Positions 45,516-56,200 of a DNA stretch of 64,000 nucleotides are shown here, one piece after another. Source of the DNA: Marinilabilia salmonicolor. Its GTDB lineage: Bacteria > Bacteroidota > Bacteroidia > Bacteroidales > Marinilabiliaceae. Location: positions 1 to 64,000 of the forward strand of contig NZ_PVTS01000002.1 in assembly GCF_003003035.1 (NCBI RefSeq), given 5' to 3'. The notes beneath the pieces were generated by a model. The model was given only the letters and a program-made list of their open reading frames with translations, did no database searches and was not told the origin of the DNA. Both the position numbers and the translations under genes were made by a program. Within the stretch, counting starts at the first letter, position 1, and each line of letters begins with the position of its first letter.

Positions 45516-47645
45516 ATGAAAACAAAGAAACAAAATACCTGTGTAACAAGCCCAGCCAGAGTAAGAAATCTATTGATCCTATTGCTCCTGGCGGCGGTGT
45601 CTCTCCCTGGTTTTAGCCAAAAAAACCGGGTAGCCTGCATTGGCAACAGTGTGACTTTTGGCTACAAAATTGACAACCGGGAAGAGAACTGTTACCCTTC
45701 GCAGTTACAGGAACTTCTGGGTGACGAGTATCTTGTGGGAAACTTCGGGAAAAGCGGAGCCACACTTCTGCGTAAAGGGCATCGCCCATATATGGAACAG
45801 GAAGAATTTAAACAAGCAGTGGCTTTTCAGCCGGATATCATCATTGTTTCCCTGGGACTCAACGATACCGATCCACGCAACTGGCCCAACTACCGTGATG
45901 ACTTTATTGCCGATTACATGGCCCTGATCGACAGTTTCAAAAAAGCAGACGGTTCGAAACCGGAAATATGGATTGGACGAATGACCCCTATTTTTCATTC
46001 CCATCCCCGTTTCATGTCCGGAACACGTGATTGGTTTTGGCAAATTCAGGAAACCATCGGACAGATTGCAGAAAACTGTAATGCCAGGTTGATTGACTGG
46101 CACACTCCCCTCCACGTACGTCCGGACTTGTTCCCGGATGCTCTACATCCCGTAAAGGAAGGCGCCACTATAGTGGCACAAATTGCTTTTCAACACATCA
46201 CCGGAAACTTTGGAGGAGTCAGAGTTGCTTCTGTTTTTGGAGATCATATGGTCATACAGCGGGACACATTAATCCCGGTGTGGGGAATTGCCAACAGAAA
46301 TGAAAAAATAGAACTAAAGCTTAATAATCAAAAAATTACTACCCGGGCAGGGTATGATGGAAAATGGAAAGTGAACTTCAAGGCAATGCCGGCCGGTGGT
46401 CCCTATAAATTAAGAATAGATGCCGAATCCGGAAATATCACTTTCAAAGATATCATGATTGGCGAAGTATGGCTTTGCAGCGGCCAGTCCAATATGGCAT
46501 TCAAGGTAAAACAATCGACAAAAGGACAAGAAGCCATTTCAGATGCCTCTTCCGCTCAAATACGACTTATGAATTTTCATACCATCGCAGAAACAAACAA
46601 TACTGCATGGGATTCAACGACACTCAGCCAGGTAAACAATCTGAAATACCTCTCAGGAAAATGGGAGCCTGCAACTGAAGCATCGGTTGCAGATTTTTCG
46701 GCCATCGGCTGGTACTTTGGCCAAACCCTTCAGACAGAATTAAATGTGCCTGTCGGTCTCATCCAGGTAGCTGTAGGAGGCGCTCCCACGGAATCTTTCA
46801 TCGACCGGAAAACGATGGAATTCCATCCCCGACTGGAAAATTATCTCTATTCCTGGAACACCAATGACCATGTAATGCAATGGTGTCGCGAACGGGCACA
46901 AAAAAACGTCAGTCAATCCAATCATAATCTGCAACGACATCCCTATCATCCGGCTTATCTGTTTGAAGCCGGAATCAGTAAAATCAGCGGCTATCCCATC
47001 AAAGGAGTTCTTTGGTATCAGGGTGAATCCAATGCACACAACATCGAACTGCATGAAATTCTGTTTCCCACTATGGTGAAATCGTGGCGAAAGGCCTGGG
47101 ATAAACCAAGCCTGCCGTTCATCTTTGCCCAGCTCTCATCTCTCAACCGCCCCAGCTGGCCACATTTCAGGGACAGTCAACGACGACTTGCTGAAGAAAT
47201 CCCTTATACCTGGATGGTAGTAACCAGTGACTACGGAAATGAGACCGATGTGCACCCGGTGAACAAATACCCTGTAGGAAAAAGAATGGCACTGACAGCC
47301 TTGAATCAGATATATGGTCTGAACCATATTCACACAGGGAACAATCCTATCCAATCGGTAAGGAGACTGCAAAACAATATTGAAATAAAGATCTCCCATT
47401 CCGACCAGCTTCAAACAAAAGATTCTGAACCAATCAGGGAATTAGAAGTCGCCGGCAAGGATGGCATTTTCAAACCGGTGGATGGAAGTCTGAAAGACAA
47501 CAATATCATCATCTCCGACCCGAAACGAGAAATAAAACAGATCAGATACGGATGGAGGCCTTATTCCAATGGAAACATTGCCAATGAGCATGGCATTGCT
47601 GTTTCGACATTCCAGGTTGAAGTGCCTCAGGACAGCAATCATTAA
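45516..47645 (+). CDS. Two-domain SGNH hydrolase / sialate O-acetylesterase
   Basis: This is a 709-residue secreted protein with two esterase units. The N-terminal SGNH domain (about 38-235) has Ser in CIGNSVTFGY, Asn in VSLGLNDTDP and the Asp-His pair in FPDALHPVKEG. The C-terminal sialate O-acetylesterase domain (about 240-709) has Ser in EVWLCSGQSNMAFKV, GAPTESFIDR and WYQGESNAHN. Two-domain esterases of this type (EstA/NanS of Bacteroidota) remove 9-O- or 4-O-acetyl groups from sialic acids that otherwise block sialidase or lyase. It sits in the middle of the sialic acid operon, 10 bp after GH20. The division of labour between the domains is unknown. Confidence 0.92.
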   Translation: MKTKKQNTCVTSPARVRNLLILLLLAAVSLPGFSQKNRVACIGNSVTFGYKIDNREENCYPSQLQELLGDEYLVGNFGKSGATLLRKGHRPYMEQEEFKQAVAFQPDIIIVSLGLNDTDPRNWPNYRDDFIADYMALIDSFKKADGSKPEIWIGRMTPIFHSHPRFMSGTRDWFWQIQETIGQIAENCNARLIDWHTPLHVRPDLFPDALHPVKEGATIVAQIAFQHITGNFGGVRVASVFGDHMVIQRDTLIPVWGIANRNEKIELKLNNQKITTRAGYDGKWKVNFKAMPAGGPYKLRIDAESGNITFKDIMIGEVWLCSGQSNMAFKVKQSTKGQEAISDASSAQIRLMNFHTIAETNNTAWDSTTLSQVNNLKYLSGKWEPATEASVADFSAIGWYFGQTLQTELNVPVGLIQVAVGGAPTESFIDRKTMEFHPRLENYLYSWNTNDHVMQWCRERAQKNVSQSNHNLQRHPYHPAYLFEAGISKISGYPIKGVLWYQGESNAHNIELHEILFPTMVKSWRKAWDKPSLPFIFAQLSSLNRPSWPHFRDSQRRLAEEIPYTWMVVTSDYGNETDVHPVNKYPVGKRMALTALNQIYGLNHIHTGNNPIQSVRRLQNNIEIKISHSDQLQTKDSEPIRELEVAGKDGIFKPVDGSLKDNNIIISDPKREIKQIRYGWRPYSNGNIANEHGIAVSTFQVEVPQDSNH

Positions 47646-47680
47646 GAAATTTGAAAATCAAAAAATATAAAACAAAAAAT

Positions 47681-48613
47681 ATGAAACTGGAAAAATTTAA
47701 AGGGCTGGTAGCAGCACCATTTACCCCAATGCACGAAAACGGTGAGCTCAACCTTGACAAAATAGACGATTATTACAATCTGCTATTAGAAAATAATATC
47801 TCCGGAGCTTTCATCAACGGAAGTACCGGCGAGGGAGTTTCCATGTCCATGGAAGAGAAAAAAGAGGTCACCCGCGTATGGTGTAAAAAAGCCGCTGAAA
47901 GCCCGGGTGTACGCATCATCAATCTGGTGGGTGGCACTTCGCTGACCGATTGCATTGAGTTGGCAAAGTATTCACAAGAAAACAAAACAGATGCAATTGC
48001 TGTGCTGGCCCCTTTCTACTTTAAGCCGCCAACCGTTGGACATCTGGCAGATTTTATTGCCGCCATTGCTGCTGCAGTTCCCGAAATGCCGGTATATTTT
48101 TATCATATACCTGTGCTTTCAGGAGTTAACTTCCCTATGACAAATCTTCTGAAAGAAATGGATGAAAAAGTTCCCAACTTTGCAGGAATTAAATATACCC
48201 ACGAAGATTTCATGGATTTTCTCAGTTGCTTAAATTACAAAGACGGCTACTACGACATGCTGTGGGGCCGGGACGAGAATCTGCTCGCCGCACTGGCTCT
48301 CGGTGCCGAAGGAGGCGTTGGCAGTACTTACAACTATGCAGCTCCGCTGTATTATGACCTCATCAAAGCGTTCAATGAAGGAGACCTGAAGAGCGCACGA
48401 AAGTTGCAACAACAATCCATCGATATGATCGGACTGCTGGGCAAATATGGTGGCATCGGCACCGGCAAAGCATTCATGAAATACATCGGCCTGGACTGCG
48501 GCCATTTTCGTCAGCCCGTGTCGGTAATGAATGAAACCGATTTTAAAAATTTCAGTAAAGATATAGAGACGCTCGGAATGAATGAATTATTTTCCAGGCT
48601 CGGAAGTCAGTAA
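47681..48613 (+). CDS. nanA: N-acetylneuraminate lyase
   Basis: This 310-residue cytoplasmic class I aldolase of the DapA family splits Neu5Ac into ManNAc and pyruvate. The GSTGE motif (INGSTGEGVSM), the Schiff-base Lys171 in AGIKYTHEDF and Tyr141 in YFYHIPV are in place. I start it at the ATG 47681 (MKLEKFKGLVAAPFTPMHEN), which matches family N-termini; an upstream TTG at 47651 would add ten Lys-rich residues without support. The gene follows the esterase by 35 bp and precedes the mutarotase-symporter fusion. Confidence 0.95.
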   Translation: MKLEKFKGLVAAPFTPMHENGELNLDKIDDYYNLLLENNISGAFINGSTGEGVSMSMEEKKEVTRVWCKKAAESPGVRIINLVGGTSLTDCIELAKYSQENKTDAIAVLAPFYFKPPTVGHLADFIAAIAAAVPEMPVYFYHIPVLSGVNFPMTNLLKEMDEKVPNFAGIKYTHEDFMDFLSCLNYKDGYYDMLWGRDENLLAALALGAEGGVGSTYNYAAPLYYDLIKAFNEGDLKSARKLQQQSIDMIGLLGKYGGIGTGKAFMKYIGLDCGHFRQPVSVMNETDFKNFSKDIETLGMNELFSRLGSQ

Positions 48614-48653
48614 TAATTTCTCTGACAGCAATATTTGAATAAAAAACAGGACA

Positions 48654-51293
48654 ATGTTAAAAAAAGGATCGTTTTTAATTCTTTTGGGACTTTTGCTGGG
48701 ACTTTTCCCGGCATTGTCACAAAATGTAAATATCACCAATCAGGAAGATTTTGCAACCCTGGATATTTCCGAAAATGACAAGCTCCGGGATGGGCTGTCA
48801 GGCTATTTCGGGGGGATTCACAACAATCACCTTATTATTGCAGGAGGCAGCAATTTTGCTTCCGGCAAGCCCTGGGAAGGTGGAGAAAAGCAGGTTTTTG
48901 ATGATATCATAATCGGTTCCTTGTCTGATACAGGAGCAAAATGGCAATTAAGTTCAAAAAAACTACCCGCAAAGCTGACTGACGGAGCTTCGGCATCAAC
49001 GGCTGAAGGATTGGTTTGCACAGGAGGAACAGGTCCTGAAGGAATTAACGACGATGCCTTTATCCTTTCCATTACCGGCGATGAGGTCAATCTCACGCCC
49101 CTCCCTCCTCTTCCTGTTCCGGTAAAAGGACACAGCATGACCGCCATCGGAACGACAGTTTATCTTGCCGGAGGGGAATCGCCGGAAGGCCCTTCTTCTA
49201 AAATGTGGTCCTTGAACATGATTTCTCCGGAAAGTGGTTGGCAACAAATGGCTGATATGCCCGAGGCCCGAACCGGAATGATTCTGGAAGCTCAAAGTAA
49301 CGGAAAGGAAACGGCACTGTTTGCCATCGGTGGCCGTGTCAAAAAACCTGAGGACTCTGTCACCACTTTCAAAACAAAAGTATGGAGTTACTCCCCCACG
49401 CACAATAAATGGACAGTTAAAGGAGCCATCCGGACAGAGGATGCAAGCCAACCACTGACACTGGCCGTAGCTGCAGGTGCTCCATCAGGAGCATCACATA
49501 TCATTGTTGTTGGAGGAGATCCGGGCACCCAGTACAACAAAATCGAAAAAGCCATCAACCAAATGGCAGAAAACCCGGAAGCAGCTGCTAAACGCGACAG
49601 TTTATGGATGAACCATCCCGGATTCAACAATCAGATTCTGGTCTATAATACCATCACCGACAAATGGTTCTCAACTGCTCAATGGGAAGGAAAAGCCCCC
49701 GTAATGGCCAAAATGATTCCCTGGAACAATAAATACCTTATTCCCATGGGAGAGGTAAGTCCGGGCACTCGCACCTCACAGATAAAAGCACTCACTGTAT
49801 CCACCAGTCCTCAGTTCGGCTGGCTCAACTATCTGGTATTGGGGCTTTACTTTGCCGGAATGCTCTACCTGGGCTTTTACTTTGTGAAAAAAGATGGTGA
49901 TGTGGATGATTACTTCAAGGCAGGGGGCAGAATTCCCTGGTGGGCAGCAGGCATCAGCATTTTTGCCACCACACTTAGTGCCATCACTTTCATATCTATC
50001 CCGGCCAAGACTTACGCTACCGATTGGCACATGCTGGTTTTTCAGCTCTGCATCATTCTGATTGCTCCGTTTGTCATTCGGTATTTTTTGCCCTTTTTCA
50101 GGCGGTTCAATCTTTCAACGGCTTATCAGTATCTGGAGCTGAGATTCAACAGCACCATCAAATGGCTGGCATCGGCCCTCTTTATCCTGTTCATGATCAC
50201 CCGAATTGCGGTGGTACTTTACCTGCCGTCACTGGCACTAAACGCAGTTACCGGGTTCGACATTTATCTTTCCATTATCCTGATGGGGGTGGTTACCATT
50301 ATTTATTGCACCTCCGGAGGAATTGAAGCAGTGGTTTGGGGAGATGTCATTCAGGGTATCATTTTGATGGGAGGCGGAATCGTGGCCTTCATTTTCATGC
50401 TCACGGGTATTGAAGGCGGGTTTTCAGGTTTCACGGAAATCGTCATCAGCCATGAAAAGTTACGCATCTTCGATTTCAGCATGGATCTTTCGAAACCTGT
50501 TTTCTGGGTTGTATTACTGGGCGGCATTGCAAATACGCTCATCCTCTATACCAGTGACCAGTCGGTAGTACAAAGATACATGACTACCAAAGACGAAAAG
50601 GAAACCGGAAGAAGTATCTGGCTCAACGGAATCATCAGCATTCCCGTTTCAATAACTTTTTTCCTGCTTGGAACCGGCCTTTTTGCCTTTTACTATTCCA
50701 ATCCCGAACGCTTGGCAGCCACCAATCCCAACATCGATTCAGTTTTTCCTCAGTTTATCGTAGGTGAACTGCCTGCCGGGGTTGCAGGATTGCTGATTTC
50801 GGCCATCTTTGCTGCGGCCATGTCCACCTTATCGTCCAACATCAATTCGGTAGCATCGGTATTCACCTCTGATTTTTACATCTCCATTGTCAAAAAAGCC
50901 TCCCAGAAAAGAAGCATGATGGTGGCACGCATTTCCAGCATCGTCATAGGAATACTCGGAATTGGTATGGCACTGGTTCTGGCCACCTGGAGCATTGAAT
51001 CCCTGTGGGACCAGTTCAACACTTTCCTGGGTCTTCTGACCAGTGGCATCGGAGCTCTTTTCCTGATGGGAATCTTCTCAAAACGTATTTCTCCACAAGC
51101 AGCATTAAGCGGACTTATCGGGGGTCTGATCATTACACTGATGATCAAACAAATGACCGATGTATCATTCCTGCTTTACGGGGCCATCGGACTTATCTCC
51201 AGTCTTGGAATTGCATTACTGGTAAGTCTGGTATTGCCCAACAAAAAGGATATTAACCGTCTGACCTATCGTTCTCTTATTGGAAAAAAATAA
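48654..51293 (+). CDS. Sialic acid mutarotase (NanM-like, kelch) fused to sodium:solute symporter
   Basis: This is one 879-residue protein with two functions. A signal peptide (LGLLLGLFPALSQ) leads a periplasmic kelch propeller (about 45-385) of the cyclically permuted mutarotase type, with GGSNFASGKPWEGGEKQVFD, CTGGTGPEG and VYLAGGESPEG. NanM enzymes interconvert alpha and beta Neu5Ac anomers. From about 390 an SSS symporter with 13 hydrophobic segments follows (GISIFATTLSAITFISIPAK). Together it should convert sialidase-released alpha-Neu5Ac and import it with Na+. Such fusions are known in the family. It lies between the lyase and the epimerase genes, with a gap of 5 bp to the next start. 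Confidence 0.93.
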   Translation: MLKKGSFLILLGLLLGLFPALSQNVNITNQEDFATLDISENDKLRDGLSGYFGGIHNNHLIIAGGSNFASGKPWEGGEKQVFDDIIIGSLSDTGAKWQLSSKKLPAKLTDGASASTAEGLVCTGGTGPEGINDDAFILSITGDEVNLTPLPPLPVPVKGHSMTAIGTTVYLAGGESPEGPSSKMWSLNMISPESGWQQMADMPEARTGMILEAQSNGKETALFAIGGRVKKPEDSVTTFKTKVWSYSPTHNKWTVKGAIRTEDASQPLTLAVAAGAPSGASHIIVVGGDPGTQYNKIEKAINQMAENPEAAAKRDSLWMNHPGFNNQILVYNTITDKWFSTAQWEGKAPVMAKMIPWNNKYLIPMGEVSPGTRTSQIKALTVSTSPQFGWLNYLVLGLYFAGMLYLGFYFVKKDGDVDDYFKAGGRIPWWAAGISIFATTLSAITFISIPAKTYATDWHMLVFQLCIILIAPFVIRYFLPFFRRFNLSTAYQYLELRFNSTIKWLASALFILFMITRIAVVLYLPSLALNAVTGFDIYLSIILMGVVTIIYCTSGGIEAVVWGDVIQGIILMGGGIVAFIFMLTGIEGGFSGFTEIVISHEKLRIFDFSMDLSKPVFWVVLLGGIANTLILYTSDQSVVQRYMTTKDEKETGRSIWLNGIISIPVSITFFLLGTGLFAFYYSNPERLAATNPNIDSVFPQFIVGELPAGVAGLLISAIFAAAMSTLSSNINSVASVFTSDFYISIVKKASQKRSMMVARISSIVIGILGIGMALVLATWSIESLWDQFNTFLGLLTSGIGALFLMGIFSKRISPQAALSGLIGGLIITLMIKQMTDVSFLLYGAIGLISSLGIALLVSLVLPNKKDINRLTYRSLIGKK

Positions 51294-51298
51294 CACCT

Positions 51299-52459
51299 AT
51301 GGACTTTAAAAACTTAAGCACTCAATATAAAAATGAACTACTGGATAATGTAGTTCCCTTTTGGCTCAACAAATCCCAGGATCAGGAGTTCGGTGGTTAT
51401 TTCACCTGTCTCGACAGAGAAGGCAATGTTTATGATACCGATAAATTCATTTGGCTTCAGGCACGCGAGGTCTGGCTGTTCTCAATGCTTTACAACAGAG
51501 TGGAGCAAAAACCGGAATGGCTGGAGTGTGCCAGGCAGGGAGGTGAGTTCCTGAAATTGTATGGTCACGACGGGAACTACAACTGGTATTTCAGTCTCAC
51601 AAAAGAGGGAAAGCCACTGATTCAGCCCTACAATATTTTCTCATACACATTTGCTGCCATGGCATTTGCCCAACTGGGACTGGCAACTGGCAGCGACGAA
51701 TATACACACATCGCCAAAGCCACCTACGACCGGATATTAGAACGCCAGATCAATCCCAAAGGACGGTACAATAAGGCCGTTCCGGGTACTCGCAACCTCA
51801 AAAACTTCGCGCTTCCCATGATTATGTGTAATCTCAACCTGGAAATGGAACACATTCTGGGGAAAGAGTTTGTGGAGCAGTCAGCCGAAAAACTCATTGA
51901 CGAGGTAATGAATGTATTTTATCGTCCGGAACTGGGACTTATCGTGGAAAATGTAAACGCCGACGGCAGTTTTTCCGACACCTTTGACGGCAGACTTCTT
52001 AATCCGGGACACGCCATCGAAGCCATGTGGTTCATTATGGACCTGGCCGAACGGATGAATAAAAAAGATATCATCACCAAAGCATCGCAAATCACTCTCC
52101 AAACCCTTGAACATGGGTGGGATCAGGAACATGGCGGTATCTTTTATTTTATGGATGCTAAAAACCACCCGCCTCAACAACTGGAATGGGATCAGAAACT
52201 TTGGTGGGTACATCTGGAAACGCTGATTTCAACCCTTAAAAGTTACCGGCTCACCGGCTCGCAGGAAAGTCTCGAATGGTTCGAAAAAGTGCACGAATAT
52301 ACCTGGGCGCACTTCAAAGATACCCAACACCCGGAGTGGTTTGGCTACTTAAACCGTCGCGGCGAGGTATCGCTCAGCCTGAAAGGGGGCAAATGGAAAG
52401 GGTGCTTCCATGTACCACGAGGGCTGTATCAGGTTTGGAAAGAGTTGGAAATCTCCTGA
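51299..52459 (+). CDS. N-acylglucosamine 2-epimerase (AGE family, ManNAc to GlcNAc)
   Basis: This is a 386-residue (alpha/alpha)6-barrel cytoplasmic enzyme. Family features: FGGYFTCLDREGNVYDTDKF near the N-terminus, WLQAREVWLFSMLYNRV, the His in LNPGHAIEAMWF and HGGIFYF, and WWVHLETLISTLKSYRLTG. In Bacteroides-type sialic acid catabolism (nanLET) an epimerase of this family converts free ManNAc to GlcNAc, which a ROK kinase then phosphorylates. It is the last gene of the operon; a terminator follows 65 bp downstream. No kinase for GlcNAc is in the window. Confidence 0.93.
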   Translation: MDFKNLSTQYKNELLDNVVPFWLNKSQDQEFGGYFTCLDREGNVYDTDKFIWLQAREVWLFSMLYNRVEQKPEWLECARQGGEFLKLYGHDGNYNWYFSLTKEGKPLIQPYNIFSYTFAAMAFAQLGLATGSDEYTHIAKATYDRILERQINPKGRYNKAVPGTRNLKNFALPMIMCNLNLEMEHILGKEFVEQSAEKLIDEVMNVFYRPELGLIVENVNADGSFSDTFDGRLLNPGHAIEAMWFIMDLAERMNKKDIITKASQITLQTLEHGWDQEHGGIFYFMDAKNHPPQQLEWDQKLWWVHLETLISTLKSYRLTGSQESLEWFEKVHEYTWAHFKDTQHPEWFGYLNRRGEVSLSLKGGKWKGCFHVPRGLYQVWKELEIS

Positions 52460-52524
52460 AAGCACCTGTTATTGGATTATTGATAAAGAATGCTTCTCGT
52501 AACCGGGAAAACTCATTCTTAATA

Positions 52525-52579
52525 AAGATTGCTTCACTTCGCTCAATTATTGAAAGCCAAGTGAAGCAATCTTTTTTTT
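52525..52579 (+). terminator. Intrinsic terminator of the sialic acid operon
   Basis: AAGATTGCTTCACTT (52525-52539) is a perfect complement of AAGTGAAGCAATCTT (52559-52573), followed by a run of T up to 52579. The sequence AAGATTGCTTC also forms the ends of interspersed repeat C, so the terminator may derive from that repeat. Confidence 0.92.
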
Positions 52580-52819
52580 ACCGAAAGCTAAAAATGGAAA
52601 ATTCTATTTCGTTTTTTCTACTAACGATAATCCATAAACGAAATTCCATAGCATCAGATAAAAAAGCAAAATTCTTTAAAATCCTACTGCGAAATCTACA
52701 TTATAAAAAAACCCAGAAATATAATAGCTCGTTTTTATTATAAAAAAATTAAACCATACGAAATATCCATACTCAACGAAACAATTTTAACCATAAAAAA
52801 CAAAAAACGCCAAATCTTC

Positions 52820-52940
52820 TGGACGATTTCTGAAAAACCCCTAATGCCTCAACTCTGTTTTTTACAAAATTGTCCAAAAAAACACCAATATAGCTTCACA
52901 AAAACCCTATAAAAGAGATTATTGGACGATTTTAAAAACA
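52820..52940. promoter_or_regulatory. Three copies of a TGGACRATTT motif upstream of susC3
   Basis: Copies: 52820-52840 (TGGACGATTTCTGAAAAACC), 52855-52876 on the minus strand (TGGACAATTTTGTAAAAAAC) and 52923-52940 (TGGACGATTTTAAAAACA). They lie 40-160 bp before a TAnnTTTG box, a position fitting an activator site for a hybrid two-component regulator. No other gene lies in 52460-53248. Confidence 0.55.
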
Positions 52941-52979
52941 TTTTATAGAATTGTGAAAATTTACTAATTCTTCTTGCAA

Positions 52980-52987
52980 TATCTTTG
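52980..52987 (+). promoter_or_regulatory. Candidate -7 box for susC3
   Basis: TATCTTTG matches TAnnTTTG. No TTTG is placed 19-21 bp upstream, as often seen in activator-dependent promoters. It predicts a leader of roughly 255 nt. Confidence 0.5.
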
Positions 52988-53157
52988 TGAAAGATCTTAA
53001 TGATTTAGCAAGAACTTCAATGAAGTCCACGGACCTAAATCCAGCGTTTAAATCAATAAAACAAAGTGTTTTCAGAATAATTGATCCCTGAATCAAACAG
53101 CAATCTAACAAAACAACACATTTGTCTTTCCTAAACTCACTTTAAAGAAACAGTTGA

Positions 53158-53172
53158 TTTTGTCGTACATAA
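53158..53172. promoter_or_regulatory. Second GT-N3-AC motif
   Basis: TTTTGTCGTACATAA shares TGTCRTACATAA with the candidate operator at 36885-36899. It lies in the susC3 leader, about 165 bp after the -7 box, so it would act as a roadblock or belong to another promoter. Confidence 0.45.
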
Positions 53173-53248
53173 TTCACACATGCATTTTATAATTAAGTCA
53201 AAAAGAGATGACATACAGAAGTTCAATTTTAATTAAACGCTCAGTTTT

Positions 53249-56200
53249 ATGAAAAAAAGACGATTATCAAATTTCACTCCACTTACAAAAAGGTGGAATG
53301 AAGGTTTAATTTGGAGACCAGGTTTATTGCTGGCCTTCATCATGCTTTTTTCCCAGGGAATAAAAGCAGAAATGTCAACCACACCGAAAGAGAATCAGAT
53401 TCTTCAGTCAACAGAAAAAACCATCACAGGTACTATTATTGATGAGCAGGGAGAACCAATACCCGGCGTATCAGTCGTTCTAAAAGGAACAACTAAAGGT
53501 ACCATTACCGATATTGATGGAAACTTTACCCTTCCGGGGGTAACTTCCGAGGATGTTCTGGTTTTATCATTCATTGGGATGAAAACACAGGAAATCCTTA
53601 TTGGAAACCAGTCAAGCCTCAACGTAACGCTCATGGAGGAAAGCCTCGGATTGGATGAAGTTGTTGTGGTAGGATTCGGTAGTCAAAAGAAAGCCAACCT
53701 AACAGGGTCGGTATCATCTATTGATTCGGAATCTTTGGAGTCACGGCCTGTAAAGAATGTGGGCGAAGCACTTCAGGGAGTTATCCCCGGACTAAACATG
53801 TCTGTTTCAGGCATGGGAGGTGAGCTAAACCAATCCATGAGCATTAACATTCGTGGTGCCGGTACTATTGGTTCAGGTTCATCAGGAAGTCCGCTTGTTC
53901 TCATTGACGGCGTAGAGGGGGACCTCAATTCCATAAATCCAAACGATATTTCCGATATCACAGTCCTTAAAGATGCCGCAGCCTCCTCTATTTATGGTTC
54001 GAGAGCAGCCTTCGGAGTAATTATGATTACAACCAAAGAAGGAGTAGCCGGAGACACAAAGGTAAATTACAACAACAACTTCCGCTGGACTTCACCGCTG
54101 AACCTGCCGTCCATGATGGACTCTCACACTTTTGCCTTATACTATAACGAGGCAGCAGCAAACGCAGGCCAGGGCCCTAAATTTTCTGAAGAGGTACTGG
54201 AGCGGATCGTCCAATACCAAAACGGGGAAATTGACTATGGAACTGTTCCAACCAACACAGGAGACAGATACCAGTATTACACAGGGTCAAATGGTAACAC
54301 AGACTGGTTCAAGGAACAATATAAGGATGCTGCCTTCGCGCAAGATCACAACGTAAGCGTAAGTGGAGGTAATAAAAATTCTCGCTATTATACATCAGCC
54401 GGATATATGGATCAGGAAGGATTGGGTCGTCACACCAATGATGACCTGCAGAGATACACTTTAACAGCAAAATTAAATGCTGACCTCTCTGAGCATGTGA
54501 AGCTTAACACCAGCACAAAATTCGTACGCACTGATTATCAGAAGGCAACTCACATGACTGGTCTTTTCTATCACAACATTGCGCGCCGCTGGCCTACCGT
54601 ACCGGTAACGGATCCCAATGGCTACTACACGGATCCCAGTGAGATTGCACAGCTGAGGGATGGAGGAGTTACCAGTGATCAAAACGACTGGCTTTATCTT
54701 CAGGGACAATTGGTCATCACTCCAGTTGAGAATTGGAACATCTATGCTGAGGGGAATTACAACATCCAGAACTACAACAATCACAGCGACGTAACACCTG
54801 CCTATGCTTATGACGTTGAGGGAAATCCCTATCCGGTAGCAGTTGGATGGAATGCACCAGGCTATACTTACGTTTATGAATACAACCGGAAGTCCAACTT
54901 CTTCGGCTCAAACATCTACAGTGACTATGAATTTGATATTGCCGCTGCACACAACTTTAAGGTAATGGCAGGTTTCAACTCTGAGTTGAATAAGTACAGG
55001 ACCATTGGTGCTTCACGAACCAACCTCATTACCCCAAGTCTTCCAACCATAAACACTGCCACGGATGACAGTAAGGCTACTGAAGGACAGTATCAACACT
55101 GGTCAACAGCAGGGTTCTTTGGACGCCTGAACTACAACTACAAAGAACGTTACCTATTGGAGGTTAATGCCCGGTATGATGGAAGTTCACGCTTTCTGGA
55201 CGAAAAAAGGTGGAACCTTTTTCCCTCATTTTCTGCAGGTTGGAACATTGCCAAAGAAAACTTCTGGACATTTGATGATGTGATTCAGATGTTAAAAATC
55301 AGAGGTTCTTATGGTGAGCTCGGAAACCAGAACACCAATAACTGGTATCCATTCTACTCCCAGATGCCCGTTGGCGTAAACAACGGATCATGGCTCATCA
55401 ACGGAGAAAGACCTACAACCGCCAGCGCGCCTGGCATTGTAAGCTCTCTGTTAACATGGGAACGCGTTACAAGCTGGAACGTTGGAGCCGATATTGCTTT
55501 CCTGAGCAATCGTCTGAATGTTAATTTCGATTATTTTGAGCGTACCACTTTCGACATGGTAGGACCTGCACCCAAACTCCCAACAACTCTGGGAACAAGC
55601 GTGCCCCAAATAAACAATGCTGATATGAGATCCTATGGTTTCGAATTGGAAGCGCTCTGGAAAGACAAAATCGGAGATTTCAGCTATTCAGTGCGTGGTG
55701 TTTTATCTGACGACCAGCAGGAGGTTACCAAATATCCCAACCCCACTAATGACATTGGTCAGTGGTACGAAGGAAGAAAATCAGGTGAGATCTGGGGGTA
55801 CGAAACCGTGGGACTTGCGCAAACCCAGGAACAAATGGATGCCCACCTCGCACAGGTTAACCAAAGTACCATGGGAAGTAACTGGCAGGCTGGAGACCTT
55901 ATGTATGCTGATGTAAACGGAGACGGAGAAGTTAATTCCGGTTCTTACACAACTGATGACCCGGGTGATATCAAGATCATTGGTAACTCAACTCCCAGAT
56001 ACCGGTATAGTATCGACCTCAATGCATCCTATAAAGGTTTTGATATGAGAGCTTTCTTTCAGGGAATAGGAAAACGTGACTGGATGCTTAATGGCCCTTA
56101 TTTCTGGGGTGCAACCGGAAATATGTGGCAAGCTACAGGCTTCGAAGAGCACATGGACTTCTATCGTGATGAAAATTCGGTTATGGTCCAGGCAGGTATA

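Noticed and set aside
47651-47680. TTG start for N-acetylneuraminate lyase
   Set aside because: It would add ten Lys-rich residues; the ATG at 47681 matches the usual start of the family.
52276-52743. 155-codon frame after the epimerase
   Set aside because: It overlaps the epimerase gene in another frame and then reads through the terminator hairpin.
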